From contig CALGKB010000002.1 of assembly GCA_937927915.1 (NCBI GenBank), forward strand, positions 124,001-188,000: a stretch of 64,000 nt of DNA, read 5' to 3'. Origin of the DNA: an uncultured Pseudanabaenaceae cyanobacterium (GTDB lineage: Bacteria > Cyanobacteriota > Cyanobacteriia > Pseudanabaenales > Pseudanabaenaceae). The notes beneath the pieces are model-generated. The model did no database searches. It had not been told where the DNA came from and saw only the letters and a list, made by a program, of their open reading frames with translations. A program made the position numbers and the translations under genes. Shown here piece by piece: positions 38,513 through 45,713 of the stretch. Position 1 is the first letter of the stretch. Each line of letters begins with the position of its first letter.

Positions 38513-38751
38513 CAGTTTGCTTGCTTACTTTCAATATATTTAACCGCATCCCCCACTGTGGCAATCCCTTCCGCATCCTCATCGGGGATTTCTAGCTTAA
38601 ATTCTTCCTCTAAAGCCATCACCAATTCTACGAGGTCAAGGGAATCTGCCCCCAGGTCATTCTGGAAGTGGGACTCTGGCTTGATGGTGTCTGCCTCTAC
38701 ACCTAGTTGTTTTGCTACTACTGCCTGCACTCTGCTTAGGGTATCACTCAT
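38512..38751 (-). CDS. acpP: Acyl carrier protein
   Basis: Carries growing acyl chains on a phosphopantetheine arm attached to Ser in [12 protein letters not shown]. It has 79 residues from the ATG at 38751, the normal ACP length; the open frame continues upstream through the promoter but that part is not coding. The protein is strongly acidic with the standard four-helix pattern. Confidence 0.97.
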   Translation of the reverse strand: MSDTLSRVQAVVAKQLGVEADTIKPESHFQNDLGADSLDLVELVMALEEEFKLEIPDEDAEGIATVGDAVKYIESKQAN

Positions 38752-38782
38752 TAGGTTGTCTTTCCTTAGAACAGCGTATTTC

Positions 38783-38811
38783 ATTCTAACGGAAGAGGGA
38801 CACCTTGCCAA
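38783..38811 (-). promoter_or_regulatory. Candidate promoter of acpP-fabF
   Basis: TTGGCA (38811-38806) and TAGAAT (38788-38783) are 17 bases apart on the minus strand. Both match sigma-70 boxes at five of six positions. The predicted leader is about 25-30 bases. The -35 overlaps the T-tract of the terminator of the preceding gene. Confidence 0.6.
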
Positions 38812-38841
38812 AAAAATTGTGGCTTAGTTCCCTAAACCACA
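38810..38841 (-). terminator. Intrinsic terminator of the small gene upstream of acpP
   Basis: TGTGGTTTAG, loop GGAA, then CTAAGCCACA forms a ten-pair stem with one G-T pair, followed by ATTTTTTT on the minus strand. It lies 23 bases after the stop of the 65-residue gene. Confidence 0.82.
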
Positions 38842-38864
38842 CTGTCCCCTCGTCCTAGCTGCAA

Positions 38865-39062
38865 TTACTGACCGCTTTTCTGCTCTTCTACCTGCAGGTC
38901 ATCAGGGTCAACATAGTGACACACATGGTCATCCAGGCAAATGAGCGCCCACCCGTTCTGATCAATCGATACCAGCTTGTAAGTCTCTTCCACCACGAAA
39001 AATCCCTTGTGATTGCGGGTTTCGGGCTTCACTTTCACTTCTTGCCGTTCCTTGGGTAACAT
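38865..39062 (-). CDS. Small hypothetical protein, 65 residues
   Basis: An unassigned small soluble protein, acidic overall, with two cysteines (ICLDDHVCHYVDPDD) and a beta-rich pattern (GFFVVEETYKLVSID). It is supported as a gene by a ribosome binding site (AGAGAGG) before the ATG, a TATACA -10-like box upstream and a strong terminator downstream. It is its own transcription unit between acpP and the 39.3 kb methyltransferase. Confidence 0.65.
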   Translation of the reverse strand: MLPKERQEVKVKPETRNHKGFFVVEETYKLVSIDQNGWALICLDDHVCHYVDPDDLQVEEQKSGQ

Positions 39063-39114
39063 ACCTCTCTTCTCCTATAAGCCAATTTTCAAAAACAGAT
39101 AAAAAAAGTCTTAT

Positions 39115-39134
39115 GTATAGACTAACACCTATAC
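39115..39134. repeat. Inverted repeat in the promoter of the 65-residue gene
   Basis: GTATAG, eight bases, CTATAC: a perfect six-base inverted repeat that overlaps the probable -10 region of the small gene. Its size fits a dimeric regulator site, but no regulator is indicated. Confidence 0.35.
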
Positions 39135-39144
39135 CCCCAAAAAT

Positions 39145-39198
39145 TTGTTAAGAAATACGGCAAAACACCCTCAAAAGGGTTAATTCTTGTTAAGAAAT
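39145..39198. repeat. Direct repeat TTGTTAAGAAAT, two copies
   Basis: The 12-base sequence occurs at 39145-39156 and 39187-39198, exactly 42 bases apart (about four helical turns), in AT-rich DNA upstream of the 65-residue gene. A small hairpin (ACCCT/AGGGT) with a short T-run lies between the copies and may end the methyltransferase transcript. Confidence 0.4.
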
Positions 39199-39298
39199 CT
39201 AACCAAATTTTAAGCTACTTCCTGAGTACCTACTTATCAGTAAATATACTCCCCATTTGCCAGTTTGTCCAGTAGATTTACCTAGATAATGTACAGAG

Positions 39299-39925
39299 CT
39301 AGTCGCTAATTTTTTGGATATAGACTTGGTAGAGGGGGGCAGAGACAATCCTGAGCTGGCGGCAATAGAGATTGGTGAAGGCATCTATAGCGGGTTTGGG
39401 ACAGCGGAGGGGGTCAACGCCGTAGGGGAGATGTTCGTGCCACAGGTAATCATCAAAGGCAAGCAAACCAAACTTGCGCAGTAGTCTAAAACTCAAGATC
39501 GCATCACATAAAACATCAGGGGCTTGGTGGGAGCCATCCACATAAATAAAGTCAAAGTAGTTTCTTTTGCCCTGGGTCAACAATTCCGCCAGTTTTAGAT
39601 CAGAAAAGCCCTTGTGTACAACTAAATCAACGCGATGGCTAACTTTGGCAAGGGCAAGGTTGATGTTTGCCCAGAAGTTTTGTTCCACCGCAGCCATGTC
39701 AGTACCTTGGTGTTCTATGCCCCCTGCCCAGGTGTCAATACAATGTAGCTCTATGTCCTGTTGGTGGCCTAACTTTTCAATCAAATAGCAGGTACTTGCC
39801 CCTTCGTAGGAGCCAATTTCCAATATTTTGCGCGGATTCAGTTGGGGAATTATCTGGTCCCAAATTGCTTTTGCCGAGTGGACAAACCAGTTGTTACTAA
39901 ATTTGTAATCAGAATTACTGGGCAT
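39299..39925 (-). CDS. Class I SAM-dependent methyltransferase, cephalosporin-hydroxylase/Methyltransf_24 type
   Basis: 208 residues. Motif I is KILEIGSYEGASTCYLIEKL, the acidic residue of motif II is in ELHCIDTWAGG and FDFIYVDGSHQAPDVLCDA is the late core with a metal-type Asp and His. LLAFDDYLWH follows. This family often methylates sugars or small molecules in glycan and natural-product loci, but no such genes surround it. The substrate is unknown. Confidence 0.8.
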   Translation of the reverse strand: MPSNSDYKFSNNWFVHSAKAIWDQIIPQLNPRKILEIGSYEGASTCYLIEKLGHQQDIELHCIDTWAGGIEHQGTDMAAVEQNFWANINLALAKVSHRVDLVVHKGFSDLKLAELLTQGKRNYFDFIYVDGSHQAPDVLCDAILSFRLLRKFGLLAFDDYLWHEHLPYGVDPLRCPKPAIDAFTNLYCRQLRIVSAPLYQVYIQKISD

Positions 39926-39958
39926 TTTTTATAACCTCCTACCACCCCCATATTCTAA

Positions 39959-39990
39959 ATAAAAAATTCCCCTCTGCTACCAGAAGGGAA
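39959..39990 (-). terminator. Intrinsic terminator of phoD
   Basis: TTCCCTTCTG, loop GTAG, then CAGAGGGGAA forms a ten-pair stem with one G-T pair, followed by TTTTTTATTT on the minus strand. It begins 21 bases after the phoD stop. Confidence 0.85.
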
Positions 39991-40010
39991 CTAAAAAATA
40001 TGACAACTTC

Positions 40011-41693
40011 TTAACGGGGGGTAACGTCCCGAATTAGGACTTGGTCTTTGGGGACGTCATAGACCTTCAAAGTCGAGAGCGTGGCAGTGGGGGAGGTAAT
40101 GTTGCTGACTGCCTTCATGCGGCAGGTGAGAAGCGTGGGAGTGACCTCGATAATGTTGTAGCCATGGGTATCAGAGTTGAAGAACAGAAGGTGGGGGTTA
40201 CTTGCCAACAGCAACTGTGTAGAAGTTTGCACGTCCAGTTGGAAGGGGTTGGGCTGTTCCGCCAAGTTAGAAGCAGAAATAGAGCCACACACAAATTCCA
40301 CACCGACGGCATCGGGGGGCACAGTACCAGGACTAAAGGGGGTGTTGAAGTCGATGCGTTGATACCCCGCCACGAAGCTGTGTAGGTCTCCCGTCACCGT
40401 CACAAAGTTTTTGATGCCCCGATCGCGAATAGTCCTAAAAATTAACGCCCGCTCCACAGGATAGCCGTCCCACTGGTCGAGGTAGGCAAACAAATCCACG
40501 GGAATTAAACCAGGACGCACCCGATCGACTACTGCCTTAGAAATCTTCAACTGCATGGTCATCACTTCGTTGCCCCAGATTTTCCAGGTGCGTGTGGAGT
40601 TAGTCACCTTGGACAGGAACCAATCCCGCTGCGTTTTGCCCAGCATAGAACGATCGGGGTTAGTTAGGTTGGGGCAACCGGGATTTAGTGCTCTTTGGGC
40701 AGTCGTAGGACCACAGGGGGGAGCATCGCGGTACAGGCGCTCATCGGTCATGATCAGCTCTACCAGGTCACCGATGACAAAGGAGCGATAGAGTTGAATT
40801 GCTTCCAAGGGGGGGCGGGTACCATCAAACACAATGGCAGTGGGAGTGTATTCTGCCCACACGCGGCTGGCGGTTTGGCGACGGCGGGGAGTATTACTCA
40901 GCTCTGGTTTGGCAGGGTCAGGGTTGTCCGTGTTGAAAGTCTGATAGGCATCGTTGGCGAACTCGTGGTCATCCCAGATGAAGATGAAGGCGTGACTTTC
41001 GTGCACCCTTTGTAGGTCGGGGTCAGAGCGATAAATCTTGTACAGGGCACGGTAATCTTCGAGGGATTCCGCTTTGGCAGCACCACTGGGCAGCCGAATG
41101 GGACGGACATTGTTTTGGAAGGTGGGGTCAAACACCGTCTCGTAGATGGCATCCCCTAAATGCACAACGAAATCAATATCCTCCTCCGCCAGATAGCGAA
41201 AGGCAGTAAACAAACCGTTGGTGTAGTCGGAGCAGCTAATGTAGGCAAACTTCACCCGATCGACCTTGGCATCAGGGGCAGGCAAAGTCTTGAAGCGACC
41301 GACGCGGCTGGGAGTGTTGTCAAAAATAAAGCGATAGAAGTAGGTAGTAGCGGGCTTCAGTTCAGAGCGGTTATTGAGATTAACTTTTACTGTATGGTCC
41401 CGCTCACTGTCAGTACTAGCCACACCACTGAGGACTATATTGCGGAAATCCCGATCGGTGGCAATTTGGAAGGAGAGGGTAGCGGTGGGGAGAGTAGTGT
41501 TCACCCGCGTCCACAGAGTAATCCCCTGGGGTTGGGGGTCACCAGAGGCTACACTTTGGGGGAAAAGCTGAGCCGTTTGGGCATTGGTAGCACCGATATT
41601 AAACAGTTCCGCGAATTTACCTGGCACAGCACTGCCTGCCCAAACCACTACCCCCGTTGCAACGGAGTAGGCTAAAAAAGTACGTCTATCCAT
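40011..41693 (-). CDS. phoD: Alkaline phosphatase D, Tat-exported
   Basis: A calcium/iron-type PhoD phosphodiesterase/phosphatase that releases phosphate from organic esters outside the membrane. The N-terminus DRRTFLAYSVATGVVVWAG is a twin-arginine signal. The PhoD N domain has QSVASGDPQPQGITLWTRV. The catalytic region shows FAYISCSDYTNG, DFVVHLGDAIYE, IWDDHEFANDAY and VTGDLHSF, which supply the metal ligands. The length of 560 residues is normal. A candidate Pho box precedes it and a strong terminator follows, so it is a single-gene unit. Confidence 0.95.
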   Translation of the reverse strand: MDRRTFLAYSVATGVVVWAGSAVPGKFAELFNIGATNAQTAQLFPQSVASGDPQPQGITLWTRVNTTLPTATLSFQIATDRDFRNIVLSGVASTDSERDHTVKVNLNNRSELKPATTYFYRFIFDNTPSRVGRFKTLPAPDAKVDRVKFAYISCSDYTNGLFTAFRYLAEEDIDFVVHLGDAIYETVFDPTFQNNVRPIRLPSGAAKAESLEDYRALYKIYRSDPDLQRVHESHAFIFIWDDHEFANDAYQTFNTDNPDPAKPELSNTPRRRQTASRVWAEYTPTAIVFDGTRPPLEAIQLYRSFVIGDLVELIMTDERLYRDAPPCGPTTAQRALNPGCPNLTNPDRSMLGKTQRDWFLSKVTNSTRTWKIWGNEVMTMQLKISKAVVDRVRPGLIPVDLFAYLDQWDGYPVERALIFRTIRDRGIKNFVTVTGDLHSFVAGYQRIDFNTPFSPGTVPPDAVGVEFVCGSISASNLAEQPNPFQLDVQTSTQLLLASNPHLLFFNSDTHGYNIIEVTPTLLTCRMKAVSNITSPTATLSTLKVYDVPKDQVLIRDVTPR

Positions 41694-41738
41694 AGAGTAG
41701 ATGGGAAACCTAATGGTTGAGCCAATAGTCCCACACCA

Positions 41739-41779
41739 AGGTTATGCCTGGATAAATAAGAGGTTAAGGGAAGTTAAAG
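41739..41779 (-). promoter_or_regulatory. Candidate Pho box upstream of phoD
   Basis: On the phoD strand four 8-base units start exactly 11 bases apart: CTTTAACT, CTTAACCT, ATTTATCC, CATAACCT. The second is a perfect cyanobacterial Pho box unit (CTTAACCT) and the fourth matches seven of eight positions; the other two are weak. The 11-base period is that of PhoB (SphR) tandem sites. The array ends about 45 bases before the phoD ATG. Confidence 0.5.
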
Positions 41780-41781
41780 GA

Positions 41782-42303
41782 TTAGTTGGACTGGGCTGCC
41801 AGCAATCTCTGCTTAAATTCCTCCAATTCCGCTGCCCAACGGGGGTCAGGTTGATGTAACTCGGAACTACTGTAGCTACTGCGCTTCTCTGGACGATTAT
41901 TGGACTTCTTGCGCTTTTTCTTCCGTTTGGCGGGTTGCTTCTCCTCCGCCTTGGTTTCCTCCTTTGTCTCCGCTGCAGTGCTAGGGGACTCCCCTTCTCC
42001 CTCCTGCCCTACTACTGCCTCTTCTTCAGTCTTCTCTTTGTCCTTCTGGTCTTTTTGCCTGGGTAAAGCCTTCTCTAGGCGCAATGCCGTACCATTAAAC
42101 TCAAAGCCATTGAACTTCTGGATCATGGAGTCCGCCTGTTCGTCTGTCGCCACCGTCAAGAAGCCAAACCCCCGACACCGCCCTGTTTTGCGATCGGTAA
42201 TTACCTTGACCGTGAGAGGTTCCCCCTCTTGACTAAACACTTGCTCTAGCGCCTTGCGATCTAGCTCAGCTGGCAAGTTCCCTACATACAGACGTACAGA
42301 CAT
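41782..42303 (-). CDS. RRM-type RNA-binding protein with charged tail
   Basis: 173 residues. A single RNA recognition motif (about 1-80) has RNP2 (LYVGNLP) and RNP1 (CRGFGFLTV). After it, residues 85-150 are an alternating Glu/Lys low-complexity region, ending in a Lys/Arg patch (KRKKKRKKS). Most cyanobacterial Rbp proteins are about 90-110 residues with a short Gly-rich tail; this tail is much longer. Rbp proteins take part in cold response and mRNA localisation at thylakoids. Confidence 0.88.
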   Translation of the reverse strand: MSVRLYVGNLPAELDRKALEQVFSQEGEPLTVKVITDRKTGRCRGFGFLTVATDEQADSMIQKFNGFEFNGTALRLEKALPRQKDQKDKEKTEEEAVVGQEGEGESPSTAAETKEETKAEEKQPAKRKKKRKKSNNRPEKRSSYSSSELHQPDPRWAAELEEFKQRLLAAQSN

Positions 42304-42309
42304 AACTTC

Positions 42310-42501
42310 TCAGACCCCATCACATTTATTACTTTTTTTAGTCCACTCAGCTAGATAGCGATATTGACCACTGGCGAATTGCGCCAAATAGAAATTTACC
42401 ATATCAAAGCCCAAAAAGCAAACAATTTGTCGGAAAAAGTGAGCTGGCGAAAAATGTCGGGGAGGTGCTTCAAAAAGCCGAACATTGATGCTAAATTCCA
42501 C
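42310..42501 (-). CDS. Possible small protein upstream of the RRM gene
   Basis: An open frame of 63 residues with a GTG start, ending six bases before the RRM gene start on the same strand. The composition looks protein-like (FFRQIVCFLGFDMVNFYLAQF, then a basic tail) rather than random. I recognise no family and the ribosome binding site is weak. It may instead be the leader of the RRM gene. Confidence 0.35.
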   Translation of the reverse strand: MEFSINVRLFEAPPRHFSPAHFFRQIVCFLGFDMVNFYLAQFASGQYRYLAEWTKKSNKCDGV

Positions 42502-42527
42502 AGGTAGAACTCACGCGGGAAGAAGTT

Positions 42528-43502
42528 ATGACAGACCAACCGATCGCTAGTGCTGAGGTGACAGAGCAGTTAAATACCCTCTCCGACACTCTAGCCTCGG
42601 AGATTGCCAAAATCACGGAGTTGTTGCAACAGGCACAGGCATTGTGTCAGTCAGCCCAGGCAGCGGAAGCGGCAATTGCCCAGGCACGACAGGAAATTAT
42701 GGCGGCATTGCCCCTAGCCGAGCGGGTACAAGCATTGGAAGGTCGGTTGGAGGAATTTGTGTCCACTTTGCCCCGTTTAGCCCAGGATGTGAAGAATTTT
42801 GCTCGCCTTGCCCAGCACATGGACCAATGTGCCAACGAAGTCAACCAGTGGTACACGGCACTCCAGCAAAAGCAGACAGGAGACCAGGGCAGTTCCCTCA
42901 GTGAGTTGCAGGGGCACATTCTGGAGCTTCACAACGCTTTGCAGGCTTACAGTCAATCCCATCAGGCACTGGCGGAACAGGTGGCATTGTTGCAGTCCCA
43001 AGCTCCTGCTGTTGCAGCTGTCGATCTCACTCCCCTCGATGCCAAACTGAGAGAATTGGAGCAAAGATTGGCGCAGTTGGAATCTCTTAGGGCTACTGCC
43101 GCTTCTATAGAGCAAAAGTTAGAAGGCGCAACTCCTACGATCGATGAGGGGCGTCTGCGGGCTTTGGTGGAAGGGCTGATCGCGGAACGGGCGCAGACTC
43201 TGCAGGGGGAAATGAGTACGATGCAGCAGGACTGGCAGACGGGGGCGGCAATTTTGCAGCAGATGCAGGTTAGAATTGAGGCTCTGGAAGGGAGAAGTGG
43301 CGATGCTACCACTGCGCAGTTAGAGGCAATCCGATCGGAGATGCAAAGTATAGTTAACCGTGCCAAGGCAGAACAGGAGGCAACTCTACGCAGTCAAAGC
43401 AGTGAACTGGAAAAGTTACGCAAGCAGAATTTTTCCGCTGTAGCTGTTGTCCTGGCGGGGGTAGCTTTTGTTGTCAGTCTTTTTGCTGTCCTCCGTCGTT
43501 AA
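42528..43502 (+). CDS. Tail-anchored coiled-coil protein
   Basis: 324 residues, almost wholly predicted helical: Glu/Gln/Ala/Leu heptads run from residue 10 to 295, with many Gln residues. A single hydrophobic segment close to the C-terminus (AVAVVLAGVAFVVSLFAVL) followed by two Arg makes it tail-anchored, with the rod in the cytoplasm. No enzyme domain is visible and I do not recognise a named family. It ends in a four-base convergent overlap with another coiled-coil gene. Confidence 0.65.
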   Translation: MTDQPIASAEVTEQLNTLSDTLASEIAKITELLQQAQALCQSAQAAEAAIAQARQEIMAALPLAERVQALEGRLEEFVSTLPRLAQDVKNFARLAQHMDQCANEVNQWYTALQQKQTGDQGSSLSELQGHILELHNALQAYSQSHQALAEQVALLQSQAPAVAAVDLTPLDAKLRELEQRLAQLESLRATAASIEQKLEGATPTIDEGRLRALVEGLIAERAQTLQGEMSTMQQDWQTGAAILQQMQVRIEALEGRSGDATTAQLEAIRSEMQSIVNRAKAEQEATLRSQSSELEKLRKQNFSAVAVVLAGVAFVVSLFAVLRR

Positions 43503-43927
43503 TCAAACCAGCCGATGTTCTGGTCAGTTTGTTTTTGCTGCTCGCGGTTGGAACCGATGGGGCGGGGGATCATCTTGACCTGGGGCTTTTGGGGGGAGAC
43601 GATCGCTGCCTTTGCCTTTAATTCCGCCTGGGCTTGCTCTAGGTAGGACTGCAGTTGTTCTAGGTGGGCTTGCTTGACTTGGAGGGCTTGTTGCAGTTGT
43701 TCCCGCTCTAGGTTTGCTTGCTGCAGTTGCTGCTGTAGATGAGCACGATCGGTGTTTGCTGCTGCTAATTCTGCTTTTACTGCTGCTAGTTCTTGGGTGA
43801 GGCGGGCTACTTCTGCTTCCAAATCAGCTTTGGTCTGGCGACGAACAACTTTACCTTCTACTTCCTCTGGGGGGGCTTCTTTAGCAATTTCTTCCTTTAC
43901 CACATCTGTCAGAGTTTTTTTAGTCAT
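43499..43927 (-). CDS. Small coiled-coil protein
   Basis: 142 residues. Residues 30-105 are one long heptad-repeat coiled coil (LEAEVARLTQELAAVKAELAA and on), followed by a basic-to-polar tail ending in QNIGWFD. No membrane segment or known domain. It is convergent with the tail-anchored coiled-coil gene; an interaction between the two rods is possible but only inferred from position. Confidence 0.6.
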   Translation of the reverse strand: MTKKTLTDVVKEEIAKEAPPEEVEGKVVRRQTKADLEAEVARLTQELAAVKAELAAANTDRAHLQQQLQQANLEREQLQQALQVKQAHLEQLQSYLEQAQAELKAKAAIVSPQKPQVKMIPRPIGSNREQQKQTDQNIGWFD

Positions 43928-43998
43928 AGCGGTTGTTTAGATATAGCAGAACTAGATTATCTCAACACTTTAGCTTTTACTATAGTCAGTTTGCCAAG

Positions 43999-44021
43999 AA
44001 AAAACACCCCGCTGCAGGGGC
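43999..44021 (-). terminator. Intrinsic terminator downstream of the radical SAM gene
   Basis: CCCC, TGCAGC, GGGG forms a short GC stem followed by TGTTTTTTC on the minus strand. It lies about 40 bases after the radical SAM stop and marks the end of the sqr-arsR-Tll0287-radical SAM unit. Confidence 0.65.
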
Positions 44022-44061
44022 AATAATTTTGCTGCCAGAGATAATCCTGCCCACTCTGACT

Positions 44062-44841
44062 CTATTTGAGTGCTACAGCATAGCTAACTGGCACCTGGGA
44101 CTCTTCTTTGATGGTGCGGGCAAAAGTCTCCAGATAATCTATGGAGAGGGGCTTGAGCCATGTACTGTTCTCTACTGCTGTGAGGTTTTCCCGTCCTTGC
44201 AACAGACGACGCAGGGGTTTCGGTCGCCGCGGAATGTTGAGATAAACCCGGTCGGGTTGTAGTTCTTTTAGGCGATCGATGTACATCTGTCTTTCCGCCT
44301 CTGACCAAATCGATAGGAGCATGGTTTGCACAGTCAAAGTGCCGCCAAACTGTTCTCGCCATCGCAAGAGGTTGTGCCAGAACACAGACCAATCCCAGGC
44401 AAATCGCGGTCGATTGACCCGCCTTACCCGCTCTGGGGTGACAGCATCTAACTTAACAGAGACTTCATCTGCCAGGCGCAAATCCCAACGGACGCTCTCG
44501 AGTCCCAGCATGCTGCCGTTAGTCAGCACTACCACAGGGGTAGCCGTTTTTTCCTTCACCGCAATTATGATTTCCCCCAGATTGAGGGCAAGGGTGGGTT
44601 CGCCACTGCCGCTGACGGTGATCACATCCAGGTCTTTCTGCAGTTTGGGCACCAACTCAGTAACCACTGCCGCCGTAGGCACAAAGGTCTGGCGCTGTAA
44701 AGACGATCGTTCTATCTGTCCCAACTGACAATAGACACAGTTAAAAGAACAGGTAGAAACCCTACCAATGGGGTCAATACCGAGGGAACACCCATAGCGC
44801 CAGGATTTCACAGGACCGTAGACAGGACTGAATTCGCTCAT
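44062..44841 (-). CDS. Radical SAM protein
   Basis: 259 residues. The cluster motif is CSFNCVYCQLG (CX3CX2C) with the earlier GPVKSWRYGCSLGIDP, followed by the SAM-binding GSGEPTL. This architecture is the short radical SAM family with no accessory Fe-S domain, often annotated simply as radical SAM protein; substrates are unknown. The start overlaps the Tll0287-like gene by four bases, making it the last gene of the sqr arm. A link to sulfur metabolism is positional only. Confidence 0.82.
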   Translation of the reverse strand: MSEFSPVYGPVKSWRYGCSLGIDPIGRVSTCSFNCVYCQLGQIERSSLQRQTFVPTAAVVTELVPKLQKDLDVITVSGSGEPTLALNLGEIIIAVKEKTATPVVVLTNGSMLGLESVRWDLRLADEVSVKLDAVTPERVRRVNRPRFAWDWSVFWHNLLRWREQFGGTLTVQTMLLSIWSEAERQMYIDRLKELQPDRVYLNIPRRPKPLRRLLQGRENLTAVENSTWLKPLSIDYLETFARTIKEESQVPVSYAVALK

Positions 44842-45404
44842 TTTTCTAATGCCTTCTCTAACTCTGGAATAATGACAGCGTACATACCCCGCAAATCCCC
44901 TACCTGGAAATTGTAAGCTAGGTCTTGGGGATATTTGGTCTGGATAAAGGGGGGGCGGCTGTCTTTAGCACCATGGCAGACTAGACAACTGGCTTGCACA
45001 TCAATGCGGCGAAAATAACGCACCCCTCGCTCATCCCGTTGCCAAAAACCCTGTAAATCCGGATGGGCAGCAAATTCTGCCAGCGCTCTCTCCTCTGCAG
45101 CATCCTGGGGCTTGTGGTTGGGATTGCGGTATTTAAGGGCTACCTGCCGCACCTGCCAACCGTTTTCTTGGGCAATTGCCTGCGCCCGCCTACCCACAGG
45201 GGCACACACTGCTTTGAAGGTATCCAAGGTGGGTTCTTCTGTGCTTCCCTCCAAAGTCCCTGCCAAACTCGTGCGCATCTGGTCTAACAGTTCTATCTCT
45301 GTTACAGCCTTAGCCAGCTCCCCAGGGTCAACACTAGCCCACGCCGCCAGGCTCCCACTCCACAACCACAGACAGATAAGTAAAAGACAGACTATTCTTC
45401 CCAT
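44838..45404 (-). CDS. Tll0287-like (DUF3365) c-type haem protein
   Basis: 188 residues from the ATG at 45404, which has AGGAGG nine bases upstream; a longer frame inside arsR is less likely. A signal peptide (IVCLLLICLWLWSGSLAAWA) leads into a DUF3365 domain with one CxxCH haem site (ASCLVCHGAKDS). Tll0287 itself is a PAS-like c-haem protein with a Cys axial ligand, thought to sense redox or gas. It lies between the sulfide regulator and a radical SAM enzyme, with a 13-base overlap with arsR. A role as a sulfide/oxygen redox sensor is an inference. Confidence 0.87.
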   Translation of the reverse strand: MGRIVCLLLICLWLWSGSLAAWASVDPGELAKAVTEIELLDQMRTSLAGTLEGSTEEPTLDTFKAVCAPVGRRAQAIAQENGWQVRQVALKYRNPNHKPQDAAEERALAEFAAHPDLQGFWQRDERGVRYFRRIDVQASCLVCHGAKDSRPPFIQTKYPQDLAYNFQVGDLRGMYAVIIPELEKALEK

Positions 45405-45709
45405 GATGAGATAACCTCCTTTGATGTCAGTGATAATTCCCTGAGGACTTCGGCACAAAAATTGAGATACTTGGGGTCAGCTACGGTGTAAATGCGACTG
45501 TTCCCCTCCTTGCGACAGCTGACAATCCCCCTTAGACGGAGCATCTGTAAGTGTTTGGAGACGTTCGCCTGACTAAGACCTGTCATAGCGCTGATTTCCC
45601 CTACGCTGCACTCCCCCTGGCATATGCACCAGAGAATGTGGAGGCGGCTCCGATCGCTCAGGAGTTTGAACAATTCCGCTAATCGATCGCAGTCGGGGGG
45701 TTCTGGCAT
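45392..45709 (-). CDS. ArsR-family regulator, cysteine-rich (SqrR/BigR-like role)
   Basis: 105 residues from the ATG at 45709, five bases after the sqr stop; the frame extends upstream inside sqr but does not look coding. The winged helix has LSDRSRLHIL and the recognition helix TGLSQANVSKHLQMLR. It has six cysteines (7, 28, 30, 34, 65, 85). The pair around Cys34 (GECSVGEI) and Cys85 in the last helix resembles the dithiol that senses persulfide in SqrR/BigR. With sqr directly upstream it is likely the sulfide-responsive repressor of this cluster. Confidence 0.88.
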   Translation of the reverse strand: MPEPPDCDRLAELFKLLSDRSRLHILWCICQGECSVGEISAMTGLSQANVSKHLQMLRLRGIVSCRKEGNSRIYTVADPKYLNFCAEVLRELSLTSKEVISSWEE

Positions 45710-45713
45710 AGGT

